Notes: a model not told the origin generated them from the letters alone. DNA of 32,758 nt from Candidatus Omnitrophota bacterium (GCA_028716565.1 JAQUPL010000006.1:1-32758), one strand, 5' to 3'. Positions 6,489-15,383 are shown, counted from the first letter of the stretch. Numbers and translations: made by a program.

Positions 6489-6503
6489 GTTTAAACGTTA
6501 GGG
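6480..6503 (+). repeat. Half attC (right arm and R' only)
   Basis: GCCGCTGAGTTTAAAC followed by R' GTTAGGG (6497-6503) matches the right half of the family. No R'' or CTCCAGCGG arm lies upstream, where coding sequence reads through instead. Confidence 0.75.
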
Positions 6504-6509
6504 GTAAGC

Positions 6510-6977
6510 GTGAAAAGAGCAGTTCTTGTCATCGTAGTCATCCTTGCTGCGTTTGGCGCAGTGATGTGGTGGTCGCACGGAATGATTCCGGGAATTTTTA
6601 TGTACGGGATACCAACCGCATCGGACGCAGGAGAAGCCGGAGCGATTGCCCGGTATGTGGCTGATCATTTCGTCTTCGCTGAGAAATCAAAGTCGAGGCC
6701 GGATGGTTCACCGGTATTCTGCAGCCCGGGTGGCGGCGGCGGCATATTCGGACCAACGCCTCACCGTGTCATTGTTTATACGGTCACGGACAAGCAACGT
6801 CAGGATGAGATTCTCGATCTTCTGCGCCAGTATCAGAAAGAGCGAAGCCTTAGACGACCAATCGTGGTCAATTTCTATCGCGATGAGAATTGGATCACAT
6901 GGGTTAGCCAAGACGGCAAGGAAAGTGGCGGTCACCGAGAAAAGGAAGAACTCATACGAACGGAAAAACTCAAATGA
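6510..6977 (+). CDS. Membrane-anchored protein of unknown function
   Basis: 155 residues beginning with a GTG. An uncleaved signal anchor or signal peptide covers residues 2-21, followed by a soluble domain with SPGGGGGIFGPTPHRVIVYTVTD in the middle and a basic end. No family recognised. The AGGGG of the R' core (6500-6504) lies 5 nt upstream of the start, so the attC itself appears to supply the Shine-Dalgarno. This position directly after a core site makes it a likely last cassette gene, although no attC follows. A 10-bp gap separates it from the next gene. Confidence 0.65.
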   Translation: MKRAVLVIVVILAAFGAVMWWSHGMIPGIFMYGIPTASDAGEAGAIARYVADHFVFAEKSKSRPDGSPVFCSPGGGGGIFGPTPHRVIVYTVTDKQRQDEILDLLRQYQKERSLRRPIVVNFYRDENWITWVSQDGKESGGHREKEELIRTEKLK

Positions 6978-6987
6978 GATTGCCCGG

Positions 6988-7464
6988 ATGGACAAGCAAC
7001 CCACAAGGTTAAGCAAGGTCTTCGGCAGTGGTCCCGCCGGATTACTGATCAGCCTTGTACTGCTCTTCGTTGCTAATTGGCTCAACAAACGGATCGATCT
7101 TCCTCCAATATCAAATAATCAGCTTCTTCTGAATTCAGTATTCTTAGTTTCGATTTTAATGACGCTGGTGTTAATCGTCTGGAGTGTTAAGTCATTGCCC
7201 ACGGCTGATAGGGGCAACAAGTTTTGCACTACCGGAGCGTTTAAGTATGTCCGCCATCCGCTCTACGCCGCATTTTTATCGATATTTGATTTTGGATTAG
7301 CCGTCTACCTTAACAGCTACATTTTTGTTTTGTGGGCAGCACTCTTGCACCCGATATGGCATTACGTGGTAAGATATGAAGAAAGACTTATGATCGGAGT
7401 TTTCGGGGAGACGTATCTTGAGTATCAGAAAAAAACGGGGCGATTTTTACCGAGGTTAAGATAA
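6988..7464 (+). CDS. Isoprenylcysteine methyltransferase-family membrane protein
   Basis: 158 residues. Hydrophobic spans lie at about 15-33, 44-64 and 90-118. The C-terminal half has the ICMT/PEMT signature: GAFKYVRHPLYAAFL, a paired-helix region, then YEERLMIGVFGETYLEYQKKTGRFLP. In this family the RHP-Y and the later E...Y..Y....R.P residues bind S-adenosylmethionine. Bacterial members are annotated as methyltransferases of unknown substrate, and no prenylated target is suggested here. The start at ATG 6988 is chosen because the frame is open far upstream only as a shadow of the preceding gene. Probably co-transcribed with its neighbours. Confidence 0.8.
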   Translation: MDKQPTRLSKVFGSGPAGLLISLVLLFVANWLNKRIDLPPISNNQLLLNSVFLVSILMTLVLIVWSVKSLPTADRGNKFCTTGAFKYVRHPLYAAFLSIFDFGLAVYLNSYIFVLWAALLHPIWHYVVRYEERLMIGVFGETYLEYQKKTGRFLPRLR

Positions 7465-7473
7465 AGGAGCAAT

Positions 7474-7935
7474 ATGAAATATCTTAAATATCTCGTTATA
7501 TCCGCAGTGATAATCCTGGCATGCGCCGCGGTTTGCCATTTTACCGGAGCGAATAATGCCAACATGCCTGCTGTACGGCTTGTGCCGGGCGACATAATAT
7601 GGAATACAGACCCCAAACTGCACGGCCTTCAGACTGCGGTCCTGGCAGGAGACCCAAGCATCGCGGCGACATACACCCAGCGCATCAGGATACCCGCCAA
7701 TACCATCCTGAAACCCCATTCGCACCCGAATAAGGGAAGAATGGTCACCGTCCTGTCAGGAACTTTCTTTTTTGGCTACGGAGATAAGTTCGACGAGTCG
7801 AAACTAAAGAGACTCCCTCCCGGTAGCTTCTTTACAGAGCCGGGCGAGATGCCGCACTACGCAGTGGCCAAAGAGGGGGATGTAGTCCTCCAGCTTAACG
7901 CTATCGGCCCTGACGACACAAAATACGTCAAATAA
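7474..7935 (+). CDS. Exported cupin-domain protein
   Basis: 153 residues. A signal peptide is likely at residues 1-22 (hydrophobic core VISAVIILACAAV), so the protein is probably periplasmic or lipid-linked through the Cys. The remainder is a single cupin beta-barrel: IPANTILKPHSHPNKGRMVTVLSG holds the first metal-binding motif (His-x-His), and PPGSFFTEPGEMPHYAVAKEGDVVLQL holds the second (His). Substrate unknown. AAGGAG 6-7 nt before the ATG is a strong Shine-Dalgarno. GC content is close to that of the downstream operon, so it may already be the genomic flank. Confidence 0.82.
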   Translation: MKYLKYLVISAVIILACAAVCHFTGANNANMPAVRLVPGDIIWNTDPKLHGLQTAVLAGDPSIAATYTQRIRIPANTILKPHSHPNKGRMVTVLSGTFFFGYGDKFDESKLKRLPPGSFFTEPGEMPHYAVAKEGDVVLQLNAIGPDDTKYVK

Positions 7936-8018
7936 TTTATGAAAGAAAATCCCGCCATTTTACGTCTATAGGGGTGAAGGATGGTATTTGGCCCCCGGCT
8001 TGACGTCCTATAATATTA
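7936..8018. other. Intergenic gap upstream of the main promoter
   Basis: No convincing gene or intrinsic terminator is visible. A weak GGGG...CCCC pairing (about 7971-7996) is not followed by a T run. The cupin transcript may therefore read through or end by a factor-dependent route. Confidence 0.4.
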
Positions 8019-8046
8019 TTGACATATCCGGTCGATATGCTATAAT
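8019..8046 (+). promoter_or_regulatory. Main operon promoter (sigma70 type)
   Basis: Consensus TTGACA (8019-8024) and TATAAT (8041-8046) with 16 bp spacing. Transcription would start near 8053, giving a leader of about 74 nt before ilvD. A short TAGGG/CCCTA hairpin (8088-8105) lies in the leader. No T-box, leader peptide rich in Ile/Leu/Val or attenuator terminator is recognisable. Confidence 0.8.
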
Positions 8047-8126
8047 TCTGGTTTACAATGGCTTAAACTTTCCTTTGTGCCAACCCATAGGGTTTCGTAT
8101 CCCTAGGTAATCCAAGGAGATATATC

Positions 8127-9785
8127 ATGTTAAGAAGCGATAGGGTCAAGAAAGGCCTCGAGAAGGTCGGAAGTCGTTCGCTTATGTATGCCACTGGTAT
8201 GACGAAGTCTGAGATGGAGCGGCCGTTCATCGGCATAGCCTCCAGCTTTACAGACCTCGTCCCCGGCCATGTCCATTTACGCGAGCTTGAGCGCTCGATA
8301 GAGCACGGGATCTACGCGGCCGGCGGCACAGCCTTTGTCTTCGGCATACCCGCCATCTGCGACGGCATCGCCATGGGCCATTTGGGCATGCATTGCTCGC
8401 TTCCGTTGAGGGAACTCATAGCAGATTCAGTTGAGATGGTCACGACAGCCCACGCCTTGGATGGGCTTATTTTGCTTACGAATTGCGATAAGATCACCCC
8501 GGGAATGATGATGGCGGCGTGCAGGATGAATATCCCGGCTATCGTCGTCACCGGCGGGCCGATGCTTTCGGGCCGTTCGGGGTTAAAACGCCTCTCGCTC
8601 GTCAAGGATACGTTCGAGGCGGTCGGAAGGCACAGGGCCGGAGAGATTACAAGAGAAGAGCTCGAAGAACTCGAGTGCAACGCTTGCCCGGGCGCAGGCG
8701 CTTGCCAGGGCCTTTATACCGCGAATACTATGAGCTGTCTCTCAGAGGCGCTCGGTATCGCCATGCCGGGCGGGGCTACGGCCCTCGCGGCATCGGCGAA
8801 GAGGGAGAGGATAGCTTATTTGAGCGGCGAGTGTATCGTCGAGATTGTCAAAAAGGGTATAACGCCCAAAAAGATCTTGACTCCGAAGGCGATCGAGAAC
8901 GCGCTGCGCGTCGATATGGCGCTCGGCGGGTCGACGAACACGGTTTTACACGTCACGGCTATCGCGCATGAGCTGGGCATAAAAATGCCGCTCGATGTCT
9001 TCGATAAGATAAGCCGGGAGACGCCGCATATCTCGGACATACTGCCTTCGGGCAAATATTTCATGGAAGACCTCGAGTTTGCCGGAGGTATACCCGCTGT
9101 CATGAAGAGGCTTAAACCGGAATTGAGCAACCTCCCGACAGTCAGCGGCAGGACGATCTACCAGATCGCCGACGCCGCGCGCATAGACGACGAGGAGGTC
9201 ATCAGGCCGTTGAACAGGCCATATCATAGAGAAGGAGGTATAGCCGTCCTGAAGGGCAATATTGCCCCGGACGGTGCCGTAGTCAAGCAGAGCGCCGTTC
9301 AGGAGAAGATAAAGCATTTCACCGGCAAGGCGAAATGCTTTAATTCCGAGGAAGACGCGATGAGGGCTATCATGGAGAAGAAGATAACCGCAGGCGACTG
9401 CGTTGTCATCCGCTATGAAGGCCCCAAGGGCGGGCCGGGTATGAGGGAGATGTTGTCCCCGACCGCGGCCATCGTCGGTATGGGATTAGCCGATAAAGTC
9501 GCTTTGATCACAGACGGAAGATTCTCCGGCGGCACACAGGGGCCGTGCATCGGGCATATAGCGCCTGAGGCGGCCGAGGGCGGGCCTATCGCCGCTATCA
9601 GGAACGGCGATACCATCGAGATCGACATCAACAAGAGGAAACTCGAGTTGAAGGTCTCGAAGGCCGAATTGACAAAACGGATGAGATCAATCAAGGCGCA
9701 TAAGCCGAAGATAACGAAGGGCTACCTCGCGCGTTACGCGAAACTCGTCACATCTGCGGGCACAGGCGCCGTTATGAAAGGTTAA
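8127..9785 (+). CDS. ilvD: Dihydroxy-acid dehydratase
   Basis: 552 residues, normal IlvD/Edd length. It dehydrates 2,3-dihydroxy-isovalerate and -methylvalerate in Val/Ile synthesis and needs an Fe-S cluster and Mg2+. Signatures: [10 protein letters not shown] around Cys120, [20 protein letters not shown] around 183-202, and [21 protein letters not shown] in the C-terminal barrel. At the position where many homologues have the first cluster Cys (PCN) this one has VPGH (46-49), as in a large branch of DHADs. AAGGAG lies about 8 nt before the ATG. First gene of the operon after the promoter at 8019; a 7-bp gap to ilvB. Confidence 0.97.
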   Translation: MLRSDRVKKGLEKVGSRSLMYATGMTKSEMERPFIGIASSFTDLVPGHVHLRELERSIEHGIYAAGGTAFVFGIPAICDGIAMGHLGMHCSLPLRELIADSVEMVTTAHALDGLILLTNCDKITPGMMMAACRMNIPAIVVTGGPMLSGRSGLKRLSLVKDTFEAVGRHRAGEITREELEELECNACPGAGACQGLYTANTMSCLSEALGIAMPGGATALAASAKRERIAYLSGECIVEIVKKGITPKKILTPKAIENALRVDMALGGSTNTVLHVTAIAHELGIKMPLDVFDKISRETPHISDILPSGKYFMEDLEFAGGIPAVMKRLKPELSNLPTVSGRTIYQIADAARIDDEEVIRPLNRPYHREGGIAVLKGNIAPDGAVVKQSAVQEKIKHFTGKAKCFNSEEDAMRAIMEKKITAGDCVVIRYEGPKGGPGMREMLSPTAAIVGMGLADKVALITDGRFSGGTQGPCIGHIAPEAAEGGPIAAIRNGDTIEIDINKRKLELKVSKAELTKRMRSIKAHKPKITKGYLARYAKLVTSAGTGAVMKG

Positions 9786-9792
9786 TAATTAA

Positions 9793-11466
9793 ATGACAAC
9801 TAAAATGAACGGGGCGAAGATATTGGTCGAATCGCTCAAAAAAGAGAATGTCGGGGCGATATTCGGCTATCCGGGCGGGCAGGCATTGCCGCTCTTCGAC
9901 GCCTTATATCACTCTGACTTGAAGTTTTATTTGGTCAGGCACGAGCAGGCTGCCGCGCACGCAGCCGACGGGTATACGCGCGCGACCGGCAAACCCGGCG
10001 TCTGTATAGCGACATCCGGGCCGGGCGCGACGAACCTCGTCACAGGCATCGCGACCGCGTATATGGATTCGATACCTATGGTCGCGATAACAGGACAGGT
10101 CAAGACCTTCATGATCGGCAACGACGCGTTCCAGGAGGCCGATATTATCGGCATCACGCGCCCGATAACCAAGCATAATTACCTCGTCAAGGACGTCAAG
10201 GACCTCGCGCGGACGGTCAAGGAGGCGTTCCATATCGCCTCGACCGGAAGGCCCGGGCCTGTCCTCATAGATTTGCCGTCAGATGTCCAGTTGGCCGAGG
10301 CCGAGTTCCATTATCCGGAGAAGATCAATGTCCGCGGCTACAAGCCGACGTATTGCGGGCATCCCGGGCAGATCAAAAGGGCGGTCAAGATGGTCTCGGA
10401 ATCGAAACGTCCCGTCATATACGCGGGCGGCGGGGTCATCCTCTCAGGCGCGGCGAAAGAATTGAAGGAGTTTGCCGAGAAGATAAATTCCCCGGTCACG
10501 ATGACTTTGCTCGGCCTGGGTTCGTTCCCCGGCAACCACGAGCTCTCGCTCGGCATGCTCGGCATGCACGGGACCGGATACGCGAACCACGCTGTCCAGA
10601 ACTGCGACCTGCTTATAGCGATAGGCGCGCGGTTCGACGACCGCGTCACCGGCAAGATAGACGAGTTCGCCCCGCACGCGAAGGTGATCCATATAGACAT
10701 CGACCCGTCGGCAATATCGAAGAGCGTCTCGGTCGATGTCCCGATAGTCGGGGACGTCAAGTGCGTCCTGGACGAGTTTTTGAAGGTAGTCCACAGGCCG
10801 CACGACAAGGAGTGGACCGAGAAGATCCTCGAGTGGAAGCAGAAGCACCCGCTCCATTACAAAATAGATGATAAGCTTCGCCCGCAGTATGTCATACAGC
10901 AGATCTGCGAGGCGACGAATGGAGAGGCGATAATTGCCACCGACGTCGGCCAGCACCAGATGTGGACGGCGCAGTGGTATAATTTCATGCGTCCGCGCGA
11001 GCTGCTCTCAAGCGGCGGGCTCGGGACGATGGGCTACGGTTTTCCGGCCGGTATCGGCGCGAAAGTCGGCAAGCCCGGTTCCGAAGTCTTCGTCATAAGC
11101 GGCGACGGGTCGATACAGATGAATATACAGGAACTCGCGACCGCGGTCGTCAATAAGATAGACGTCAAGATAGCGATACTCAACAACTCGTATCTCGGCA
11201 TGGTCCGCCAGTGGCAGGAGCTCTTCTACGGGAAGAGGTATTCCCACACGAAGCTCGAGAACCCGGACTTTGTCAAGATAGCCGAGGCGTATGGCGCGGT
11301 CGGGATACGGATCAGCAAAAAAGAAGAGGTCCGTCCAGCGATAGAAAAGGCGATGCGGACAAAGAACACCGTCGTCATGGACTTTATAGTCGAACCGGAG
11401 GAGAATGTTTACCCGATGGTCCCGGCCGGTAAACGCCTCGATGATATGATAGGGAGCATGGCATGA
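9793..11466 (+). CDS. ilvB: Acetolactate synthase, large (catalytic) subunit
   Basis: 557 residues. It is ThDP-dependent and condenses pyruvate with pyruvate or 2-ketobutyrate. The catalytic Glu51 sits in [14 protein letters not shown]. The ThDP/Mg motif is [16 protein letters not shown]...NNSYLG in the C-terminal third, followed by [15 protein letters not shown] typical of acetohydroxyacid synthases rather than other ThDP enzymes. Pairing with ilvN directly downstream (4-bp ATGA overlap) supports a large/small subunit holoenzyme. A second in-frame ATG exists at 9805, but the first gives the usual N-terminus. Confidence 0.97.
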   Translation: MTTKMNGAKILVESLKKENVGAIFGYPGGQALPLFDALYHSDLKFYLVRHEQAAAHAADGYTRATGKPGVCIATSGPGATNLVTGIATAYMDSIPMVAITGQVKTFMIGNDAFQEADIIGITRPITKHNYLVKDVKDLARTVKEAFHIASTGRPGPVLIDLPSDVQLAEAEFHYPEKINVRGYKPTYCGHPGQIKRAVKMVSESKRPVIYAGGGVILSGAAKELKEFAEKINSPVTMTLLGLGSFPGNHELSLGMLGMHGTGYANHAVQNCDLLIAIGARFDDRVTGKIDEFAPHAKVIHIDIDPSAISKSVSVDVPIVGDVKCVLDEFLKVVHRPHDKEWTEKILEWKQKHPLHYKIDDKLRPQYVIQQICEATNGEAIIATDVGQHQMWTAQWYNFMRPRELLSSGGLGTMGYGFPAGIGAKVGKPGSEVFVISGDGSIQMNIQELATAVVNKIDVKIAILNNSYLGMVRQWQELFYGKRYSHTKLENPDFVKIAEAYGAVGIRISKKEEVRPAIEKAMRTKNTVVMDFIVEPEENVYPMVPAGKRLDDMIGSMA

Positions 11467-11978
11467 GACAGACAATATCGGTGCTTGTCGAGAACCACCC
11501 GGGAGTCCTCGCGCGAATATCAGGGCTTTTCTCGGCGCGCGGATTCAACATAGATTCGCTCGCTGTCGGCGAGACAGAGGACCCGAGCGTCTCGAGGATG
11601 ACGATAATCGCCGAGGGCGACGAGCGCACTCTCGAGCAGATAAAGAAGCAGCTGAACAAGCTGATAGATGTCATTACGATCACCGACCTGACGAAGACGA
11701 AATTCATCGACCGCGAACTGATATTGATAAAAGTCGGCATCCACGCCCAGAACGACCGCACTAAGATAATCGAGATCGCGGAGACGATGAAAGCGAACGT
11801 CGCGGACCTGGGCCTGCATACGATAACCGTAGAGGCCGTGGGCGAGACCTCGCACATAGATGACCTTATCGAGCTCCTGAGGCAGTTCGGCATCAAGGAG
11901 ATCGTCAGGACGGGAAAGATAGCGATGGAGACGGAGTCCAAGGAAAAACCAAAAACAATAAAGGAGGAAGAGGAATAA
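11463..11978 (+). CDS. ilvN: Acetolactate synthase, small (regulatory) subunit
   Basis: 171 residues. An N-terminal ACT domain ([29 protein letters not shown], in parts within residues 4-32) is followed by the ALS small-subunit C-terminal domain. It activates the catalytic subunit and usually confers valine feedback inhibition. The start overlaps the ilvB stop (ATGA). The charged end ([14 protein letters not shown]) is a short extension, and its coding sequence AAAGGAGGAAGAGG doubles as the Shine-Dalgarno of ilvC. Confidence 0.96.
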   Translation: MRQTISVLVENHPGVLARISGLFSARGFNIDSLAVGETEDPSVSRMTIIAEGDERTLEQIKKQLNKLIDVITITDLTKTKFIDRELILIKVGIHAQNDRTKIIEIAETMKANVADLGLHTITVEAVGETSHIDDLIELLRQFGIKEIVRTGKIAMETESKEKPKTIKEEEE

Positions 11979-12968
11979 ATGTTGAAGATATATTATGACA
12001 AAGACGCGGACCTGAACTTTTTGAAGGGGAAGAAAGTAGCGATAGTCGGATACGGTAACCAGGGCCGCGCCCAGGCGCTGAACCTGAGGGATAGCGGCGT
12101 AGAGGTCATAGTCTCCGAACTTGAGGGAACGCCGAATTACGAGCAGGCGGTCAAGGACGGCTTCAAGCCTATGTCCGCCGAGACGGCCTCGAAAGAGGCG
12201 CACGTGATCCAGATACTTACGCAGGACCATCTCCAGGCGAAGATATACAAGGCGTTCGTCGAGAAGCACCTGACCGAGGGGAAGGCGCTCAATTTTTCTC
12301 ACGGCTTCAACATCCATTTCAGGGGGATAGTCCCGCCGAAGAATGTCGATGTCTTTATGATAGCGCCTAAAGGGCCGGGCGCGCTTGTAAGGACCCAGTT
12401 TGAGGAAGGCAAAGGCGTCCCGTGCCTGGTCGCGATATATCAGGACCACAGCGGCAACGCCCTGAAGACGGCGCTCGCTTACGCCAAAGGCATTGGCGGC
12501 ACGAGGGCAGGCGTCATCGAGACGACGTTCAAGGAAGAGGTCGAGACAGACCTGTTCGGCGAACAGGTAGTCCTGTGCGGCGGCGTGACCGAGCTCATCA
12601 TGGCCGGTTTCGATACGCTGGTCGAGGCGGGATACCAGCCCGAGATCGCTTATTTCGAGTGCCTGCACGAGCTGAAGCTGATTACCGACCTGATCTATTC
12701 GCAGGGCATACAAGGTATGAGGCAGCGTGTCTCTGATACCGCAAAGTACGGCGACCTTACGCGCGGCAAAAGGATAGTGACCGACGCGGCGCGCGCCGAG
12801 ATGAAGAAAATACTAAAGGATATACAGTCCGGCGCGTTCGCGAAGGAATGGATAGAAGAGAACGAAGCGGGAAGGAAGAACTTCGACAAGTTAATGAAGA
12901 GGGATGAAAACCATCTTATAGAGGTTGTCGGCAAGAAACTCCGTAAGATGATGCCCTGGATAAAATAG
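11979..12968 (+). CDS. ilvC: Ketol-acid reductoisomerase (class I)
   Basis: 329 residues, the short class I form. The Rossmann motif is [10 protein letters not shown] (24-33). The catalytic domain carries FSHGFNIHF and the metal-binding [16 protein letters not shown] and [11 protein letters not shown] segments. The beta2-alphaB cofactor loop reads SELEGTPNY (46-54): the Arg and the two Ser that normally bind the NADPH 2'-phosphate are replaced, and Glu47/Glu49 are present, suggesting NADH use (inference). The ATG directly follows the ilvN TAA, with AGGAGG upstream. Confidence 0.96.
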   Translation: MLKIYYDKDADLNFLKGKKVAIVGYGNQGRAQALNLRDSGVEVIVSELEGTPNYEQAVKDGFKPMSAETASKEAHVIQILTQDHLQAKIYKAFVEKHLTEGKALNFSHGFNIHFRGIVPPKNVDVFMIAPKGPGALVRTQFEEGKGVPCLVAIYQDHSGNALKTALAYAKGIGGTRAGVIETTFKEEVETDLFGEQVVLCGGVTELIMAGFDTLVEAGYQPEIAYFECLHELKLITDLIYSQGIQGMRQRVSDTAKYGDLTRGKRIVTDAARAEMKKILKDIQSGAFAKEWIEENEAGRKNFDKLMKRDENHLIEVVGKKLRKMMPWIK

Positions 12969-12969
12969 C

Positions 12970-12994
12970 GAGGTGGTGCAAAGCACCAGAAACC
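12970..12994 (+). promoter_or_regulatory. leuA ribosome-binding site with an interposed hairpin
   Basis: The only purine-rich Shine-Dalgarno candidate, GAGG (12970-12973), is 21 nt from the ATG, too far for normal initiation. Between them TGGTGC (12974-12979) and GCACCA (12983-12988) form a perfect 6-bp hairpin with an AAA loop. Folding leaves 6 nt between its base and the ATG, bringing the Shine-Dalgarno to a workable distance. Confidence 0.55.
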
Positions 12995-14527
12995 ATGGAA
13001 AAGATCATAATATTTGACACGACGTTGCGCGACGGCGAACAATGCCCCGGCGCCTCACTCGAGGACCATGAAAAGCTCGAGGTCGCCAGGCAGCTCGTCC
13101 GCCTCAAGGCGGACGTGATAGAGGCCGGTTTCCCGGTATCTTCGCCAGGCGATTTTGCCGCGGTGAACTCCATCGCGCGGCAGATAAAGGGGCCCGTGAT
13201 ATGCGGCCTCGCCCGGTGCATGAAGAAGGACATCGAAGCGGCCGGCGCGGCCATCAAGCCCGCGAAGAATAAGAGGATACACGTATTCCTGGCGACGTCG
13301 AAAATACACATGAAGTATAAGTTGCGCAAGGCAGGGGACGAGATAGTAAAGCTCGCCGTAGAAGGGGTGAAATACGCCCGGAACTTTACCGATGACGTGG
13401 AGTTCTCGCCCGAGGATGCCTCGCGGAGCGAGAAGGATTTTCTCTACCGCGTCATCGAGCAGGTGATAATCGCCGGCGCGACCACGATAAACATCCCCGA
13501 CACGGTCGGATACGCGATACCCGAGGAGTTCGGCGCCTTGATACGCGACATAAAGAACCACGTGCCGAACATCGGCAGAGCGGTGATAAGCGTCCATTGC
13601 CACAATGACCTCGGGCTTGCCGTCGCGAATTCTATCGCCGCGGTAAAGAACGGCGCAAGGCAGGTGGAGTGCACGATAAACGGCATCGGCGAGCGCGCCG
13701 GCAACGCGTCGATGGAAGAGATCGTCATGATCATAAAGACGAGGAACGATTTCTTCAAAAACTTCTCTACGGGCATAGTGACAGAAGAGATCTCGAAGGC
13801 GAGCAGGCTCGTCTCGAAATTGACCGGCATCCTGGTCCAGCCGAACAAGGCGATAGTCGGACAGAACGCGTTCGCGCACGAGTCCGGCATACACCAGGAC
13901 GGCGTATTGAAGAAGCGCACGACATACGAGATAATGAGCCCGAGGGAGATAGGTTTGAGCGCCTCCAGCCTCGTCTTGGGCAAGCACTCGGGCCGCCACG
14001 CCTTTATCGAGAAGATCAAAAAGCTCGGATACGCCTCGAGCGAGCAGGAGATGGAGAAGGCGTTCGGGCGTTTCAAGATATTGGCCGATAAGAAAAAGTT
14101 CATCTATGACGAGGACCTCGAGACCTTGATGGAAGAGGGGACCGGCGGGTTCAGCGAGACGTGGAAATTGATCTCTTTCCATACGACCGCGGGGACGGAT
14201 GTCGCCCCTGTCGCCGAAGTGAAGCTCCGCTCTAAGGCCGGCGTAAAGACCGCCGGGGCCGGGGGAGACGGCCCTGTCGACGCCTGCTGCAGGGCGATAG
14301 ACAAGATAACCAGGACCAAAGGCGAGATGATGGATTATTCGATACAGGCGGTGACCAAGGGCAAGGACGCGTTGGGCGAGGTCACGGTGCGCGTGCGCTC
14401 GAAGGATAAGGAGGCGATAGGCAAATCGGCTTCCACGGATGTCATCGAGGCGAGCGCGAAGGCGTACCTCAACGCGGTGAACAAATTGCTGCATAAGGAA
14501 AACAAGAGATTGAAAATTGAGATCTAA
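12995..14527 (+). CDS. leuA: 2-isopropylmalate synthase
   Basis: 510 residues. It joins acetyl-CoA to 2-ketoisovalerate, the first step of leucine synthesis. The TIM-barrel start FDTTLRDGEQCPG (Arg12, Asp13) and HCHNDLGLAVANS (His201, His203, Asn204) bind metal and substrate. GERAGNASMEE and the lid region GIHQDGVLKKRTTYEIM follow. The C-terminal part (about 380-505) is the LeuA allosteric dimerisation domain, implying leucine feedback. The lid and length fit LeuA rather than homocitrate or citramalate synthase, although citramalate synthase cannot be excluded from sequence alone. leuBCD are not in the window. Confidence 0.92.
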   Translation: MEKIIIFDTTLRDGEQCPGASLEDHEKLEVARQLVRLKADVIEAGFPVSSPGDFAAVNSIARQIKGPVICGLARCMKKDIEAAGAAIKPAKNKRIHVFLATSKIHMKYKLRKAGDEIVKLAVEGVKYARNFTDDVEFSPEDASRSEKDFLYRVIEQVIIAGATTINIPDTVGYAIPEEFGALIRDIKNHVPNIGRAVISVHCHNDLGLAVANSIAAVKNGARQVECTINGIGERAGNASMEEIVMIIKTRNDFFKNFSTGIVTEEISKASRLVSKLTGILVQPNKAIVGQNAFAHESGIHQDGVLKKRTTYEIMSPREIGLSASSLVLGKHSGRHAFIEKIKKLGYASSEQEMEKAFGRFKILADKKKFIYDEDLETLMEEGTGGFSETWKLISFHTTAGTDVAPVAEVKLRSKAGVKTAGAGGDGPVDACCRAIDKITRTKGEMMDYSIQAVTKGKDALGEVTVRVRSKDKEAIGKSASTDVIEASAKAYLNAVNKLLHKENKRLKIEI

Positions 14528-15383
14528 AAAAATAAGCGGAAAGACCGAGGTCTTCGGGATAATAGGGTTCCCGGTCAAGCACACGTTATCGCCGCATTTT
14601 CAAAATGCGGCATTCGCTTCTCTGGGGATAGATGCCGTATACATCCCGTTCGAAGTCCCGCCGCACGCGCTTAAGTCCGCGTTCCGGAGCCTGAAGGCGC
14701 TTGGGGTCTCGGGTATCAACGTGACGATACCGCATAAACAAGCGGTCTTGCACCTTGTAGACGAACTTTCGCCTGAGGTAAAGGGGATCGGCGCCGCGAA
14801 CACGATAGTCTTCAGGAAAGAGAAAGCCAAGGCCTATAACACGGACGGGGAGGGGTTCATCCGTTCGCTGAAAAATGACCTGAGGATAAACCCCAAAGGC
14901 AGGTCGGTTTTGTTGTTCGGCTGCGGCGGCGCGGCGAAGGCTATCGCGTTCGTCCTCGCGAGGGAAGGCGCGAAGTCCGTCACTTTTGTCGACCAGATAG
15001 AGAAGAGGGCGAAAGAGCTCGCGGCAAAGACCAAAAAAGATTTCCCGCGCTGCGGGACGAAGCATATCCCGTTCCTTAGGTCGCGCATAGACGAGGAAGC
15101 CCTCGGTTCGGACCTGCTGGTCAACGCGAGCCCGGTGGGAATGCATAAGGGCGACCCGTGTATCGTAAACCCCAAGGCCCTGCATAAGGATTTGGCGGTT
15201 TACGATATCGTATATAACCCTCCGGCGACGCCGTTGTTGAAAGAGGCCAAAAAGAGGGGGATAAAAGTATCGAACGGGCTGGGCATGCTTTTATACCAGG
15301 GCGTGCTTTCATTTGAATTCTTTACCGGGAAGAAGGCGCCTGTCCCGGTGATGCGCGCAGCGCTAAAGAAAGCCATAAGATAA
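14517..15383 (+). CDS. aroE: Shikimate dehydrogenase
   Basis: 288 residues. It reduces 3-dehydroshikimate with NADPH. Substrate site: GFPVKHTLSPHFQN (17-30), NVTIPHK with the catalytic Lys74, and NTDGEGF with Asp110. The NADP-binding region starts at LLFGCGGAAKAIAF. The only plausible start is the TTG at 14517, which overlaps the end of leuA by 11 bp; no in-frame ATG or GTG lies nearby and the N-terminal strand (VFGIIGFPVKHTLSP) is required. Stop and next start overlap as TAATG. Confidence 0.93.
   Translation: MRSKKISGKTEVFGIIGFPVKHTLSPHFQNAAFASLGIDAVYIPFEVPPHALKSAFRSLKALGVSGINVTIPHKQAVLHLVDELSPEVKGIGAANTIVFRKEKAKAYNTDGEGFIRSLKNDLRINPKGRSVLLFGCGGAAKAIAFVLAREGAKSVTFVDQIEKRAKELAAKTKKDFPRCGTKHIPFLRSRIDEEALGSDLLVNASPVGMHKGDPCIVNPKALHKDLAVYDIVYNPPATPLLKEAKKRGIKVSNGLGMLLYQGVLSFEFFTGKKAPVPVMRAALKKAIR

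Larger units (their letters stand above)
121..6503 (+). mobile_element. Integron gene-cassette array (integrase not in window)
   Basis: Small, AT-rich + strand genes alternate with 74-76 bp imperfect palindromes having the attC plan: an outer R'' box (RYYYAAC type), an inner CTC(C)AGCGG arm, a variable centre, the partner CCGCTGAG arm and an R' box (GTTRRRY type). Clear full-length sites end at 1317, 2384, 3024, 3381, 4729, 5134 and 6057, and partial ones at 660, 2674, 3878 and 6503. The first bases of several cassettes are complementary to their own terminal R'' box, as expected if each cassette was inserted from a circle. The sites are all one family, which resembles a sedentary chromosomal integron rather than a mixed clinical array. 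No integrase is visible. The 3' limit is uncertain, because the 6510 gene, and less likely the next two, may be a final cassette without attC. Confidence 0.88.

Noticed and set aside
6646-6987. In-frame upstream extension of the ICMT-family gene
   Set aside because: This stretch overlaps the 6510 gene in another frame, is Ser/Arg-rich without similarity to the family, and the normal membrane-protein N-terminus begins at ATG 6988.
8047-8126. T-box, leader peptide or attenuator before ilvD
   Set aside because: No T-box motif, no run of Ile/Leu/Val codons and no terminator hairpin with a T tract is visible; only a weak 5-bp stem.
13055-14584. Long open frame on the - strand opposite leuA (about 509 codons)
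   Set aside because: It is the shadow of a strongly biased GC-rich coding frame. The protein has no recognisable motif and leuA on the + strand is complete. The same applies to the - strand frames at 11520-12713, 16232-17227 and 30397-31347.
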